In this document: positions 1 through 4,612 of the stretch, piece after piece
Layout of the letters: each line of letters starts with the position of its first letter
How positions within the stretch are numbered: the stretch's first letter is position 1
Assembly: GCA_017459485.1 (NCBI GenBank)
Contig: JAFUCW010000056.1
Location: forward strand, 1 to 9,437
DNA length: 9,437 bases
Source of the DNA: Eggerthellaceae bacterium
GTDB taxonomy: Bacteria; Actinomycetota; Coriobacteriia; Coriobacteriales; Eggerthellaceae
Direction of reading: 5' to 3'
The notes under the pieces: model-generated
The model's input: the letters and a program-made list of their open reading frames with translations, nothing else
Told to the model about the DNA's origin: nothing
Database searches by the model: none
Translations under genes and position numbers: made by a program

Positions 1-149
1 AACCCACCACCCCGACCGCCGTTTCGGTGGCAGATGCGAAAAAGGTTATGCGCCTGGTGGACCGCCTGGAAGAGCTCGAAGACCTGCAGGGCGTCTACCA
101 CACCATGGACATCACCGACGAAATCGCCGAAGCCCTCGACGAAGACTAA
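1..149 (+). CDS. yebC: YebC/PmpR-family protein, C-terminal fragment
   Basis: Only the last 48 codons are visible, in the frame starting at base 3 and ending with TAA at 147-149; the start lies outside the window. The tail contains AKKVMRLVDRLEELEDLQGV followed by YHTMDI and an acidic end, DEIAEALDED. This matches the third domain of YebC proteins, where a 'LVDxLEdldDVQnVysNfDi' segment closes the protein. The family was long annotated as a DNA-binding transcriptional regulator, and some members have since been linked to translation through difficult, proline-rich stretches. YebC is usually about 240-250 residues, so roughly four fifths is missing here. No terminator stands directly after the stop; the hairpin at 238-269 is the first candidate, so yebC mRNA may read into the small RNA locus behind it. 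The family call is confident from a short but typical tail; the cellular role is family knowledge only. Confidence 0.88.
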   Translation, partial: PTTPTAVSVADAKKVMRLVDRLEELEDLQGVYHTMDITDEIAEALDED

Positions 150-181
150 CACCGCCGAGGCTTCAAGCGAAGCTCCCCATA

Positions 182-190
182 TGCTATGAT
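182..190 (+). promoter_or_regulatory. Extended -10 promoter for the small RNA
   Basis: TGC (182-184) directly followed by TATGAT (185-190) forms an extended -10 element. A weak -35 (TTCAAG, 162-167) sits 17 bp upstream. Predicted transcription start is about base 197, giving a short RNA that ends at the hairpin 238-269. The same TGCTA core is found upstream of four other transcripts in this window. Confidence 0.5.
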
Positions 191-196
191 TTGTAC

Positions 197-276
197 TGAG
201 GATGCCCCGCCAAGTCGGGCAGCGTTCTCGAATGACTAAGCCGGGTCTGCCTCCACGCCTACCCGGCTTGCTTTAT
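197..276 (+). ncRNA. Candidate small RNA, possible antitoxin RNA
   Basis: This roughly 80-nt transcript is predicted from the extended -10 at 182-190 and the hairpin terminator at 238-269. No reasonable ORF fits. A first stem can form between TGCCC (204-208) and GGGCA (217-221), followed by a short linker and the terminator hairpin. It faces the minus-strand hydrophobic mini-gene at 292-378, and the two transcripts would overlap through the hairpin. That is the layout of convergent type I toxin-antitoxin loci such as par/fst, in which an antisense RNA and a toxin mRNA share a terminator. Both RNAs also carry TCGGGCAGC (plus 215-223; minus strand at 402-410), and in the mini-gene 5' UTR this lies in a palindrome, CGGGC-A-GCCCG (399-409), so pairing between the two 5' regions is possible but short. 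It could also be just the 3' UTR and terminator of yebC. No alignment or expression data support it. Confidence 0.4.
238..276 (+). terminator. Hairpin terminator, possibly bidirectional
   Basis: AAGCCGGGT (238-246) pairs perfectly with ACCCGGCTT (261-269) around a 14-nt loop: a 9-bp GC-rich stem. On the plus strand the 3' side is moderately U-rich (CTTGCTTTAT), which fits an intrinsic terminator for the small RNA and yebC. On the minus strand the tail (TTAGTCATT) is poorer, so termination of the mini-gene mRNA there is less certain. Confidence 0.6.
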
Positions 277-291
277 CTCCAACACCGTTCG

Positions 292-378
292 TCACAACCT
301 CCTCACCAGCACAAGGCCGATTATTCCAATTACCACAAGCAAAACTTCGCATAGCGCGATGACTGTCTGGGTGTCCAT
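292..378 (-). CDS. 28-residue single-helix hydrophobic peptide, toxin-like
   Basis: This ORF has an ATG at 376-378 and a TGA at 292-294. The ribosome binding site AGGGAAG lies 7 nt upstream of this ATG; an in-frame ATG two codons earlier (382-384) is too close to the same site, so the second Met was chosen. The peptide starts MDTQT, continues as one uninterrupted hydrophobic stretch of about 20 residues (VIALCEVLLVVIGIIGLVLV), and ends Arg-Arg-Leu. One membrane helix with a basic C-terminus is the format of small type I toxins (Fst/TxpA/holin-like peptides), although I see no residue-level match that assigns it to one of those families. It has its own promoter (434-442) and faces a predicted small RNA (197-276). 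It could instead be a harmless small membrane protein. The ORF is well supported by its ribosome binding site and promoter; the toxin role is inference. Confidence 0.55.
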   Translation of the reverse strand: MDTQTVIALCEVLLVVIGIIGLVLVRRL

Positions 379-425
379 AGGCATACTTCCCTGAATGGCG
401 GGCTGCCCGAACGTGACGAAGCATC

Positions 426-444
426 CGTGCTCGATTCTAGCACG
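426..444 (-). promoter_or_regulatory. Extended -10 promoter of the mini-gene, inside an inverted repeat
   Basis: Reading the minus strand, TGC plus TAGAAT occupies 442 down to 434, predicting a transcript start near 427 and a 5' UTR of about 50 nt before the 28-codon ORF. The -10 sits within a 19-bp inverted repeat, CGTGCT-7 nt-AGCACG (arms 426-431 and 439-444), which could be a repressor operator or an RNA 5' hairpin. No convincing -35 is visible (CTCTCT region), as is common with extended -10 promoters. Confidence 0.45.
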
Positions 445-465
445 CAAAGAACAGAAAGAGAGAGA

Positions 466-957
466 CTAGCGCTCCCAGAGGCCCGACTTGCCGCCGTCTT
501 TCTTGAGGAGCCGGACCTCTAGGATTTCCATGCCACGGTCGACGGCCTTGCACATGTCGTAGATGGTTAGGCACGCCACGCTGGCGGCGGTCAGAGCCTC
601 CATTTCTATCCCGGTCTTGCCCGTCACACCGCAGGTAGCTTCCACGCGGATGCCCACGCGGCCGTCTTCGCGCTGACCCGCCTCCACGGGAATGCATTCC
701 ACCTGCGACCTCGTAATAAGCAGCGGATGGCACATGGGAATGATGCCACTGGTGTTCTTCGCCGCCATCACGCCCGCCACACGCGCACAAGCCAGCACGT
801 CGCCTTTCGCCGCCTTGCCCGACACGATAAGATCAAGCGTTTCGGGTTGCATGGAGATGAACCCCTCCGCCACCGCCAAGCGCACCGTGTCGTCCTTGGC
901 AGACACGTCCACCATGCGCACGTCGCCGTTTTCGTTTATGTGAGTTAGTTCTGCCAT
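466..957 (-). CDS. moaC: Cyclic pyranopterin monophosphate synthase MoaC
   Basis: MoaC converts the 3',8-cyclo-GTP product made by MoaA into cyclic pyranopterin monophosphate, the first stable intermediate of molybdenum cofactor synthesis, in the cytoplasm. The 163-residue product is the usual size. Family motifs are all present: [12 protein letters not shown] (51-62), [12 protein letters not shown] (73-84) with His77, [22 protein letters not shown] (119-140) with Asp134 and Lys137, and the [10 protein letters not shown] end. Lys51 and Lys137 correspond to the catalytic lysines of the E. coli enzyme. The start ATG at 955-957 is chosen because AGGA lies 9 nt upstream; an ATG two codons earlier (961-963) is possible. 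It follows aroF after 39 nt with no terminator between, so it is probably the last gene of the aromatic operon. No other molybdenum cofactor gene is in the window. A weak GGGAG/CTCTC stem followed by a pyrimidine-rich tract just after the stop may end the transcript. Confidence 0.96.
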   Translation of the reverse strand: MAELTHINENGDVRMVDVSAKDDTVRLAVAEGFISMQPETLDLIVSGKAAKGDVLACARVAGVMAAKNTSGIIPMCHPLLITRSQVECIPVEAGQREDGRVGIRVEATCGVTGKTGIEMEALTAASVACLTIYDMCKAVDRGMEILEVRLLKKDGGKSGLWER

Positions 958-996
958 GGTCATCCATCCTATCGAGCCATACGAGTCGAACCTAGT

Positions 997-2034
997 TTAG
1001 AGCATGTCGGCTGCGTCCAGGATCAGACGCTCGCTCTTTTCCCAGCCCAGGCAAGCGTCGGTGATGCTCTTGCCGTAGACGCCTCCGCCCACCGGCTGGT
1101 TGCCATCTTCGATGTAACTTTCGACCATGAAGCCCTTCACCAGCTTTTTCAACTCGGCGTTGTAGCGGCACGAATGGAGCACTTCTTTCAGGATACGCGG
1201 CTGCTCGAAGGGGTCCTTGCCGCTGTTCGAATGGTTGCAATCCACGACGACCGCAGGGTTCGCCACGTCGCGCTTGCTGTACAGATCGGCTAGATAGAGC
1301 AGAGTCTCGTAATGGTAGTTCGGATGCGTAACCCCTTGGCGGTTCACGTAGCCGCGTAAAATGGCATGGGCGTACGGGTTGCCGTAGGAATGACCTTCCC
1401 AACCGCGGTAGATGAAGTCATGCTCCTGCTGAGCAGCCTCGATCGCGTTCAGCATCACGGTCAAGTCGCCGCTCGTGGGGTTCTTCATGCCCACAGGGCA
1501 CCCCGACGCACTCGCTGTCAGGCGATGCTGCTGGTTTTCGACGCTGCGAGCGCCCACTGCGTTGTATCCCAGCAGGTCGTCCAGGTACTTGTAGTTTTCC
1601 GGGTAGAGCATCTCGTCGGCGCACACGAAACCGGTTTCGCGCACGGCGCGCATGTGAAGCTCGCGCGTGGCGATGATGCCGCGGAAAAGGTCGGGCTGCC
1701 CTTCAGGGTCGGGCTGGTGCACCATGCCCTTGTAGCCTGCACCCGTCGTGCGCGGCTTGTTCGTATAGACGCGCGGCACGATGAGCAGCTTGTCGGCCAC
1801 CTTCTCCTGCACGGGCACGAGGCGCGACACGGAGTCCATCACGCTGTCTTCGTTGTCGGCAGAGCACGGGCCAATGATCAGCACCATCTTGTCGGATTCG
1901 CCCGAAAAGACCTTGCGAATCTCGTTCGTGCGCGCCTCGACCGCCTCCGCCAATGCGGGCGTGAGCGGATACATCTCTTTGGTTTCCTGCGGAATGGGAA
2001 GCTTCCGCTTGAAGTCCATCCTCATCTCGGTCAT
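997..2034 (-). CDS. aroF: 3-deoxy-7-phosphoheptulonate (DAHP) synthase, class I
   Basis: This enzyme condenses phosphoenolpyruvate and erythrose 4-phosphate to DAHP, the entry step of the shikimate pathway. The 345-residue protein is a full-length class I (AroF/G/H-type) enzyme. It shows IIGPCSADNEDS (53-64), PRVYTNKPRTTGAGYKG (87-103), GARSVENQQHR (161-171), CPVGMKNPTSGD (179-190), VDCNHSNSGKD (264-274), MVESYIEDG (303-311) and SITDACLGW (323-331). Cys57, His268, Glu305 and Asp326 match the four metal ligands of the E. coli enzymes. The ATG at 2032-2034 follows a GGGGGA ribosome binding site that also contains the G of the tyrA stop codon (10-nt gap), suggesting coupled translation; the frame stays open further upstream into tyrA but without family sequence. 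Which of the AroF/G/H feedback types it belongs to cannot be told from sequence, so the symbol is a generic choice. Confidence 0.95.
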   Translation of the reverse strand: MTEMRMDFKRKLPIPQETKEMYPLTPALAEAVEARTNEIRKVFSGESDKMVLIIGPCSADNEDSVMDSVSRLVPVQEKVADKLLIVPRVYTNKPRTTGAGYKGMVHQPDPEGQPDLFRGIIATRELHMRAVRETGFVCADEMLYPENYKYLDDLLGYNAVGARSVENQQHRLTASASGCPVGMKNPTSGDLTVMLNAIEAAQQEHDFIYRGWEGHSYGNPYAHAILRGYVNRQGVTHPNYHYETLLYLADLYSKRDVANPAVVVDCNHSNSGKDPFEQPRILKEVLHSCRYNAELKKLVKGFMVESYIEDGNQPVGGGVYGKSITDACLGWEKSERLILDAADML

Positions 2035-2044
2035 GAACGTCCCC

Positions 2045-3043
2045 CTATCTTGTTTGTTCCGTCGTCGGACCGGCCTGCGGCCCTGCCACCAGCCCAGCTT
2101 CCAGATCTTCCACAAACCCTGCCGCTGGGTCGGAAGCGAGTCCTGTCACCGGGTCGGCCACCGTGCACGCCAACGCGCCACCCGTTGGCTTGTCGAAGTA
2201 CGCTCGACGTGCGGTGCTCAGGCGCATCTTGGAGCGCATCCCTTCTACGTCGTCGTGCTCGAGCATATTCTGAAGTTCCATGAACTCAGTTAGGAACATG
2301 TCCATCTGCGCGAGCAAATCGTCCTTGTTAAGCAAGAACAGCTCGCTCCACATTTCGTCGTTAATGCGGGCAATGCGCGTGAGGTCGCGGAAGCTGTCGC
2401 CCGTATAGTCCACAAGGTTGGGATTGTCCAAACAGGTCATCAGCGAAACGGCGATGCAGTGCGTCAGCTGGCTTACGAAGCCGATCATCTCGTCGTGCTC
2501 TTCAGGCGAAAGCACGCTCACTTTGCGAAAGCCCAAGATCTTTCCCAAGCTCTTGCACCACTCTACCGCTTCGGGCGTATTCGTCACCGTGGGCGTGACA
2601 ATGTAGTTGGCGTCGCGGAACATGCGCTCGTCGCTGTTTTCCACGCCGTAGACCTCTTTTCCGGCCATGGGGTGGGCGGCGATGAACTCCACATCGGGGC
2701 GCAGCATGCCCTGGATGTCGTACACGATCGCGCATTTCACGCCGGTCACGTCGGTCAGCAGCGCTCCCGGCTTCAGTAGGTGCTGGTGCTCTGCGATCCA
2801 CTGCTTGAACGCCTCCGGGTACAGAGCAAACACCACCGCGTCGGCACTCCCGACCAGTTCGGGGTTCACATCCACTGAGCCAGCGTCGATAATGTCGTGT
2901 TCGATGGCGTAGTCGATCGTCTCCTGCCTGCGGGCCAGTGCGCACACGCGATACCCCAGGCGCTTCAATGCCTTCGCGTAGCTACCGCCCATCAGCCCCA
3001 AGCCCACGATGAGCACGGTGCTGTCCGAAATCCATGGCGTCAT
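2045..3043 (-). CDS. tyrA: Prephenate dehydrogenase
   Basis: TyrA oxidatively decarboxylates prephenate to 4-hydroxyphenylpyruvate with NAD(P)+, the committed step to tyrosine. The 332-residue product opens with a Rossmann dinucleotide site, VLIVGLGLMGGSYAKAL (10-26). It also has TDVTGVK (97-103), the HPMAGKE motif (124-130, His124), SPEEHDEMIGFVSQLTH (179-195, His195) and DSFRDLTRIA (216-225), all typical of the family. The basic/Ser residues after the second strand (ARRQET, 37-42) leave the NAD/NADP preference open. There is no chorismate mutase domain and no C-terminal ACT domain. Instead the protein ends with a Gly/Ala/Pro/Asp-rich tail made of four 8-residue repeats (295-326). The start at 3041-3043 overlaps the pheA stop by ATGA, with GGAGAGGGAG just upstream inside pheA. 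Longer in-frame starts upstream would run through pheA and are rejected. Confidence 0.95.
   Translation of the reverse strand: MTPWISDSTVLIVGLGLMGGSYAKALKRLGYRVCALARRQETIDYAIEHDIIDAGSVDVNPELVGSADAVVFALYPEAFKQWIAEHQHLLKPGALLTDVTGVKCAIVYDIQGMLRPDVEFIAAHPMAGKEVYGVENSDERMFRDANYIVTPTVTNTPEAVEWCKSLGKILGFRKVSVLSPEEHDEMIGFVSQLTHCIAVSLMTCLDNPNLVDYTGDSFRDLTRIARINDEMWSELFLLNKDDLLAQMDMFLTEFMELQNMLEHDDVEGMRSKMRLSTARRAYFDKPTGGALACTVADPVTGLASDPAAGFVEDLEAGLVAGPQAGPTTEQTR
2066..2161 (-). repeat. Four degenerate 24-bp tandem repeats in the tyrA 3' end
   Basis: Read on the coding strand, four consecutive 24-nt units encode VADPVTGL, ASDPAAGF, VEDLEAGL and VAGPQAGP (TyrA residues 295-326). Unit starts are GTGGCCGACCCG, GCTTCCGACCCA, GTGGAAGATCTG and GTGGCAGGGCCG. 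The period keeps the reading frame, so unit gain or loss would change tail length without breaking the enzyme. The repeats lie beyond the conserved dehydrogenase core. Confidence 0.75.
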
Positions 3044-4203
3044 TGTTCTCCCTCTCCTTCGATGGCACTGTCGAACGTGCGGTAGCGCCCCGCGATCTTC
3101 ACAGTAGGACATGCTCCCCGCAACGCGTTGAGCATGCGCTGCCCTTCTTGGGACATGTCGCTGCCGTCCGCCTCGACATAGAAGTAGTAGTGCCAAGGCA
3201 AGTCTTGCATGGGACGCGACCGCAGCACCTTCATGTTGAAGTCGTAGGCGCTAATGATGTTGATCGCCTTCGCTAAGCCGCCCGCTTCGTCGCGCACGGT
3301 GAATAGAAGGATGAACGCACCTTTTTCGCCCTTCTGCTCGACCGTGCTTTCGACGCGCGAGAACACCGCGAATCGCGTGATGTTGGACTTGTCCTCGTTG
3401 ATGTCGTGGTCAAGCACGCTTAGGCCGTAAAGCGACGCCGTCTGGTCGCTTGCGATGGCGGCGATGCTCGGGTTGCCTGCTTCTGCCACCTGCTGCGCCG
3501 CAATGGCCGTGTTGGGCGCACTCTGCGTTTCGAAGCCGTGCGCGCGAATGTAGGCGCTGCATTGGGCAAGTGCCTGCGGATGGCTGATTACCGTGCGCAC
3601 GTCTTCCAAAGTGGACCCGGGCACTCCAAGCAGGTTCTGCACGACGGGCAAACTGTACACGCCGTTCACGAACAATGGGCCCGCAAACATTAGGTCGAGC
3701 ACCTGCGCCACCTCTCCCGCACGACTGTTTTCGATGGGCAGGACCGCAAGGTCGCATTCGCCCACCACCACTGCGTTGTATGCATCCTCGAACGACGCAT
3801 ACGGCACAGAAGTGCCGTCGGGGAAAATCCGCTTCGCGGCAATGTGTGCAAACGCGCCCTCCACGCCGCTGTATGCCACGCGCTGCCCATCCATGAGGCG
3901 GTGCTGCCATCGCTTGCTCACGTCCATGGTTGCCTGCTGGAACTGAAGGTAGTAGGAGCGCAACTCGTCGTCGTCAATAAGCGCTCCGTTACGCTCGATC
4001 ACCCGCGCCTCTTGGTCCTTTCCTTCTATGGGAAGACCGCGGTCCCGCTTGAACTCTGCTACCGCGCGCACCGCTTCCATGCGCTTCACGAACAGCGCGG
4101 CCATTTGCTCGTCCACTTCGCGCAGGGCCTGGCGCGCAGTTTCCAACTCGGCCTCTCTTCCGCTTTCATCCTGTACGGCTACTTCTTTTTCCTCCTTCTC
4201 CAT
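3040..4203 (-). CDS. pheA: Bifunctional chorismate mutase/prephenate dehydratase (P-protein)
   Basis: The 387-residue protein turns chorismate into prephenate and then phenylpyruvate, the precursor of Phe. Domain order is AroQ-type chorismate mutase (about 18-100), prephenate dehydratase (about 107-283), and ACT regulatory domain (about 295-375). In the mutase, Arg24, Arg41, Lys52, Glu65, Ser96 and Gln100 fit the active-site positions of the E. coli enzyme; the residue matching E. coli Arg51 is Gln64 and Asp48 is Gly61. The dehydratase shows RVAYSGVEGAFAH, LPIENSRAGEV (155-165), SHPQALAQC (207-215), NTAIAA and NITRF (274-278) with the catalytic Thr. In the ACT domain the Phe-binding GALV and ESRP motifs appear as GGLA (308-311) and RSRP (328-331). 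The ATG at 4201-4203 follows AGGTG at 5 nt; the frame is open for 200 more codons upstream, but that stretch covers the leader and terminator. It is the first enzyme gene of the operon and lies behind an attenuator. Confidence 0.95.
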   Translation of the reverse strand: MEKEEKEVAVQDESGREAELETARQALREVDEQMAALFVKRMEAVRAVAEFKRDRGLPIEGKDQEARVIERNGALIDDDELRSYYLQFQQATMDVSKRWQHRLMDGQRVAYSGVEGAFAHIAAKRIFPDGTSVPYASFEDAYNAVVVGECDLAVLPIENSRAGEVAQVLDLMFAGPLFVNGVYSLPVVQNLLGVPGSTLEDVRTVISHPQALAQCSAYIRAHGFETQSAPNTAIAAQQVAEAGNPSIAAIASDQTASLYGLSVLDHDINEDKSNITRFAVFSRVESTVEQKGEKGAFILLFTVRDEAGGLAKAINIISAYDFNMKVLRSRPMQDLPWHYYFYVEADGSDMSQEGQRMLNALRGACPTVKIAGRYRTFDSAIEGEGEQ

Positions 4204-4229
4204 GTGTACACCTTTTTCGTTCCGCCAAC

Positions 4230-4266
4230 AAAAAACCGGCTCTGTCCTTCGGAACAGAGCCGGTTT
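4230..4266 (-). terminator. Attenuator terminator upstream of pheA
   Basis: On the minus strand AAACCGGCTCTGT (4266 to 4254) pairs with ACAGAGCCGGTTT (4245 to 4233): 13 bp with an 8-nt loop, followed by a run of six T's (4235-4230). It is a textbook intrinsic terminator placed 26 nt before the pheA start and downstream of an aromatic-rich leader ORF. No preceding gene needs it, so it most likely attenuates the pheA operon. Confidence 0.9.
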
Positions 4267-4350
4267 GCCTACTTTGCAAAACGCACCATTGCCTACGGAC
4301 GAGGGGTGAAGCTCCCAAAACGGGCGAAAAAGCCCGTAAAGGCAAAACCG
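4261..4350 (-). promoter_or_regulatory. Candidate antiterminator pairing of the pheA leader
   Basis: In the leader RNA, CGGUUUUGCC (4350 to 4341, codons 16-18 of the leader peptide) can pair with GGCAAACCG (4269 to 4261) with one bulged U. UAC (4338-4336) and GUA (4272-4270) extend it after a two-nt bulge. The second strand covers half of the terminator 5' arm, so the two structures exclude each other. A separate leader hairpin, ACGGGC/GCCCGU around a 6-nt loop (4320-4337), lies under Phe codons 22-23 and could serve as the pause or protector stem. Late ribosome stalling (codons 26-29) would leave the antiterminator strand free. The pairing is visible; the mechanism is inferred. Confidence 0.5.
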
Positions 4351-4394
4351 TAAGTAAACCAATAGGAAGATGTAGCTGCGCAATGCAGTGCCAT
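4293..4394 (-). CDS. PheA operon leader peptide (attenuation peptide)
   Basis: This 33-codon ORF starts with ATG at 4392-4394 and stops with TAG at 4293-4295, 27 nt before the terminator hairpin. AGGAGG lies 11 nt upstream of the start, a slightly long but usable spacing. The second half is dense in aromatic codons: Y11, W12, F13, Y15, F17, F19, F22, F23, F26 and F29, that is 7 Phe, 2 Tyr and 1 Trp in 19 residues (SYWFTYGFAFTGFFARFGSF). Such runs are the hallmark of leader peptides that sense charged tRNA, like E. coli PheL. Slow decoding when Phe-tRNA is scarce would let the ribosome stall and favour an antiterminator over the terminator at 4230-4266. The peptide itself probably has no other function. 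The alternative frame starting TTG at 4405 is also aromatic-rich and in frame with pheA, but its start is only 1 nt from AGGAGG. Confidence 0.8.
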   Translation of the reverse strand: MALHCAATSSYWFTYGFAFTGFFARFGSFTPRP

Positions 4395-4427
4395 GACTTG
4401 TCAATCCTCCTATCCGGTCCGTGCGCT

Positions 4428-4446
4428 TTTGTAGCATAGTACTACA
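4428..4446 (-). promoter_or_regulatory. Candidate pheA operon promoter with overlapping inverted repeat
   Basis: On the minus strand TGC plus TACAAA (4436 to 4428) forms an extended -10, predicting a start near 4421, about 27 nt before the leader peptide ATG. TACTAT (4441-4436) and TATGCT (4438-4433) are alternative -10 readings; no good -35 is seen. A 17-bp inverted repeat, TGTAG-7 nt-CTACA (4430-4446), overlaps all of them and could be an operator, although 5-bp arms may arise by chance. Confidence 0.4.
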
Positions 4447-4454
4447 TTTGCGCG

Positions 4455-4574
4455 TTACATAACCTGACTTCCAGAAAGCGCCGTGGGAAACTCCACAAAC
4501 CATGGCTTGGGCAATCTGCGCTGAATGAACAAGTGCCCCCAGTACTTTTTCAGCAGGATGCCGAAATGCGGCAT
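4455..4574 (-). CDS. Possible 39-residue small ORF, function unknown
   Basis: Between the permease gene and the pheA promoter is an ORF with ATG at 4572-4574 and TAA at 4455-4457. A GGCGGA at 6 nt could serve as ribosome binding site. The predicted peptide begins MPHFGILLKKYWGHLF and has 8 aromatic residues (4 Phe, 3 Trp by codon at K-Y-W-G, P-W-F, and one Tyr; two Trp are certain). It has no membrane segment and resembles no family I know. It ends just before the pheA promoter region. It could be a genuine small protein, a second aromatic-sensing leader, or chance; a 6-bp hairpin (ATGCCG/CGGCAT, 4558-4574) overlaps its start. The remainder of 4575-4612 shows nothing else. Confidence 0.22.
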   Translation of the reverse strand: MPHFGILLKKYWGHLFIQRRLPKPWFVEFPTALSGSQVM

Positions 4575-4612
4575 GCGCAGTCCGCCATCCCAGACTCAAT
4601 TCGTCGTTTGAG

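Noticed and set aside
182..276. tRNA or other structural RNA in the spacer after yebC.
   Set aside because: No cloverleaf, no T-loop GGTTC-like sequence and no acceptor pairing; the region only supports a promoter, a short stem and a terminator hairpin.
236..424. 62-codon minus-strand ORF in another frame over the small RNA locus.
   Set aside because: No ribosome binding site, an Arg/His-rich composition and no hydrophobic or domain pattern; the 28-codon frame in the same place has a ribosome binding site and a coherent membrane helix.
1366..2293. Long plus-strand ORFs (305 and 170 codons) opposite aroF and tyrA.
   Set aside because: They are antisense shadows of high-GC coding DNA; their translations are rich in Arg/His/Ala low-complexity sequence and have no domain or ribosome binding site.
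4558..4574. ATGCCG/CGGCAT hairpin as terminator of the EamA gene.
   Set aside because: A 6-bp stem without a following U-run on either strand is not sufficient evidence for an intrinsic terminator.
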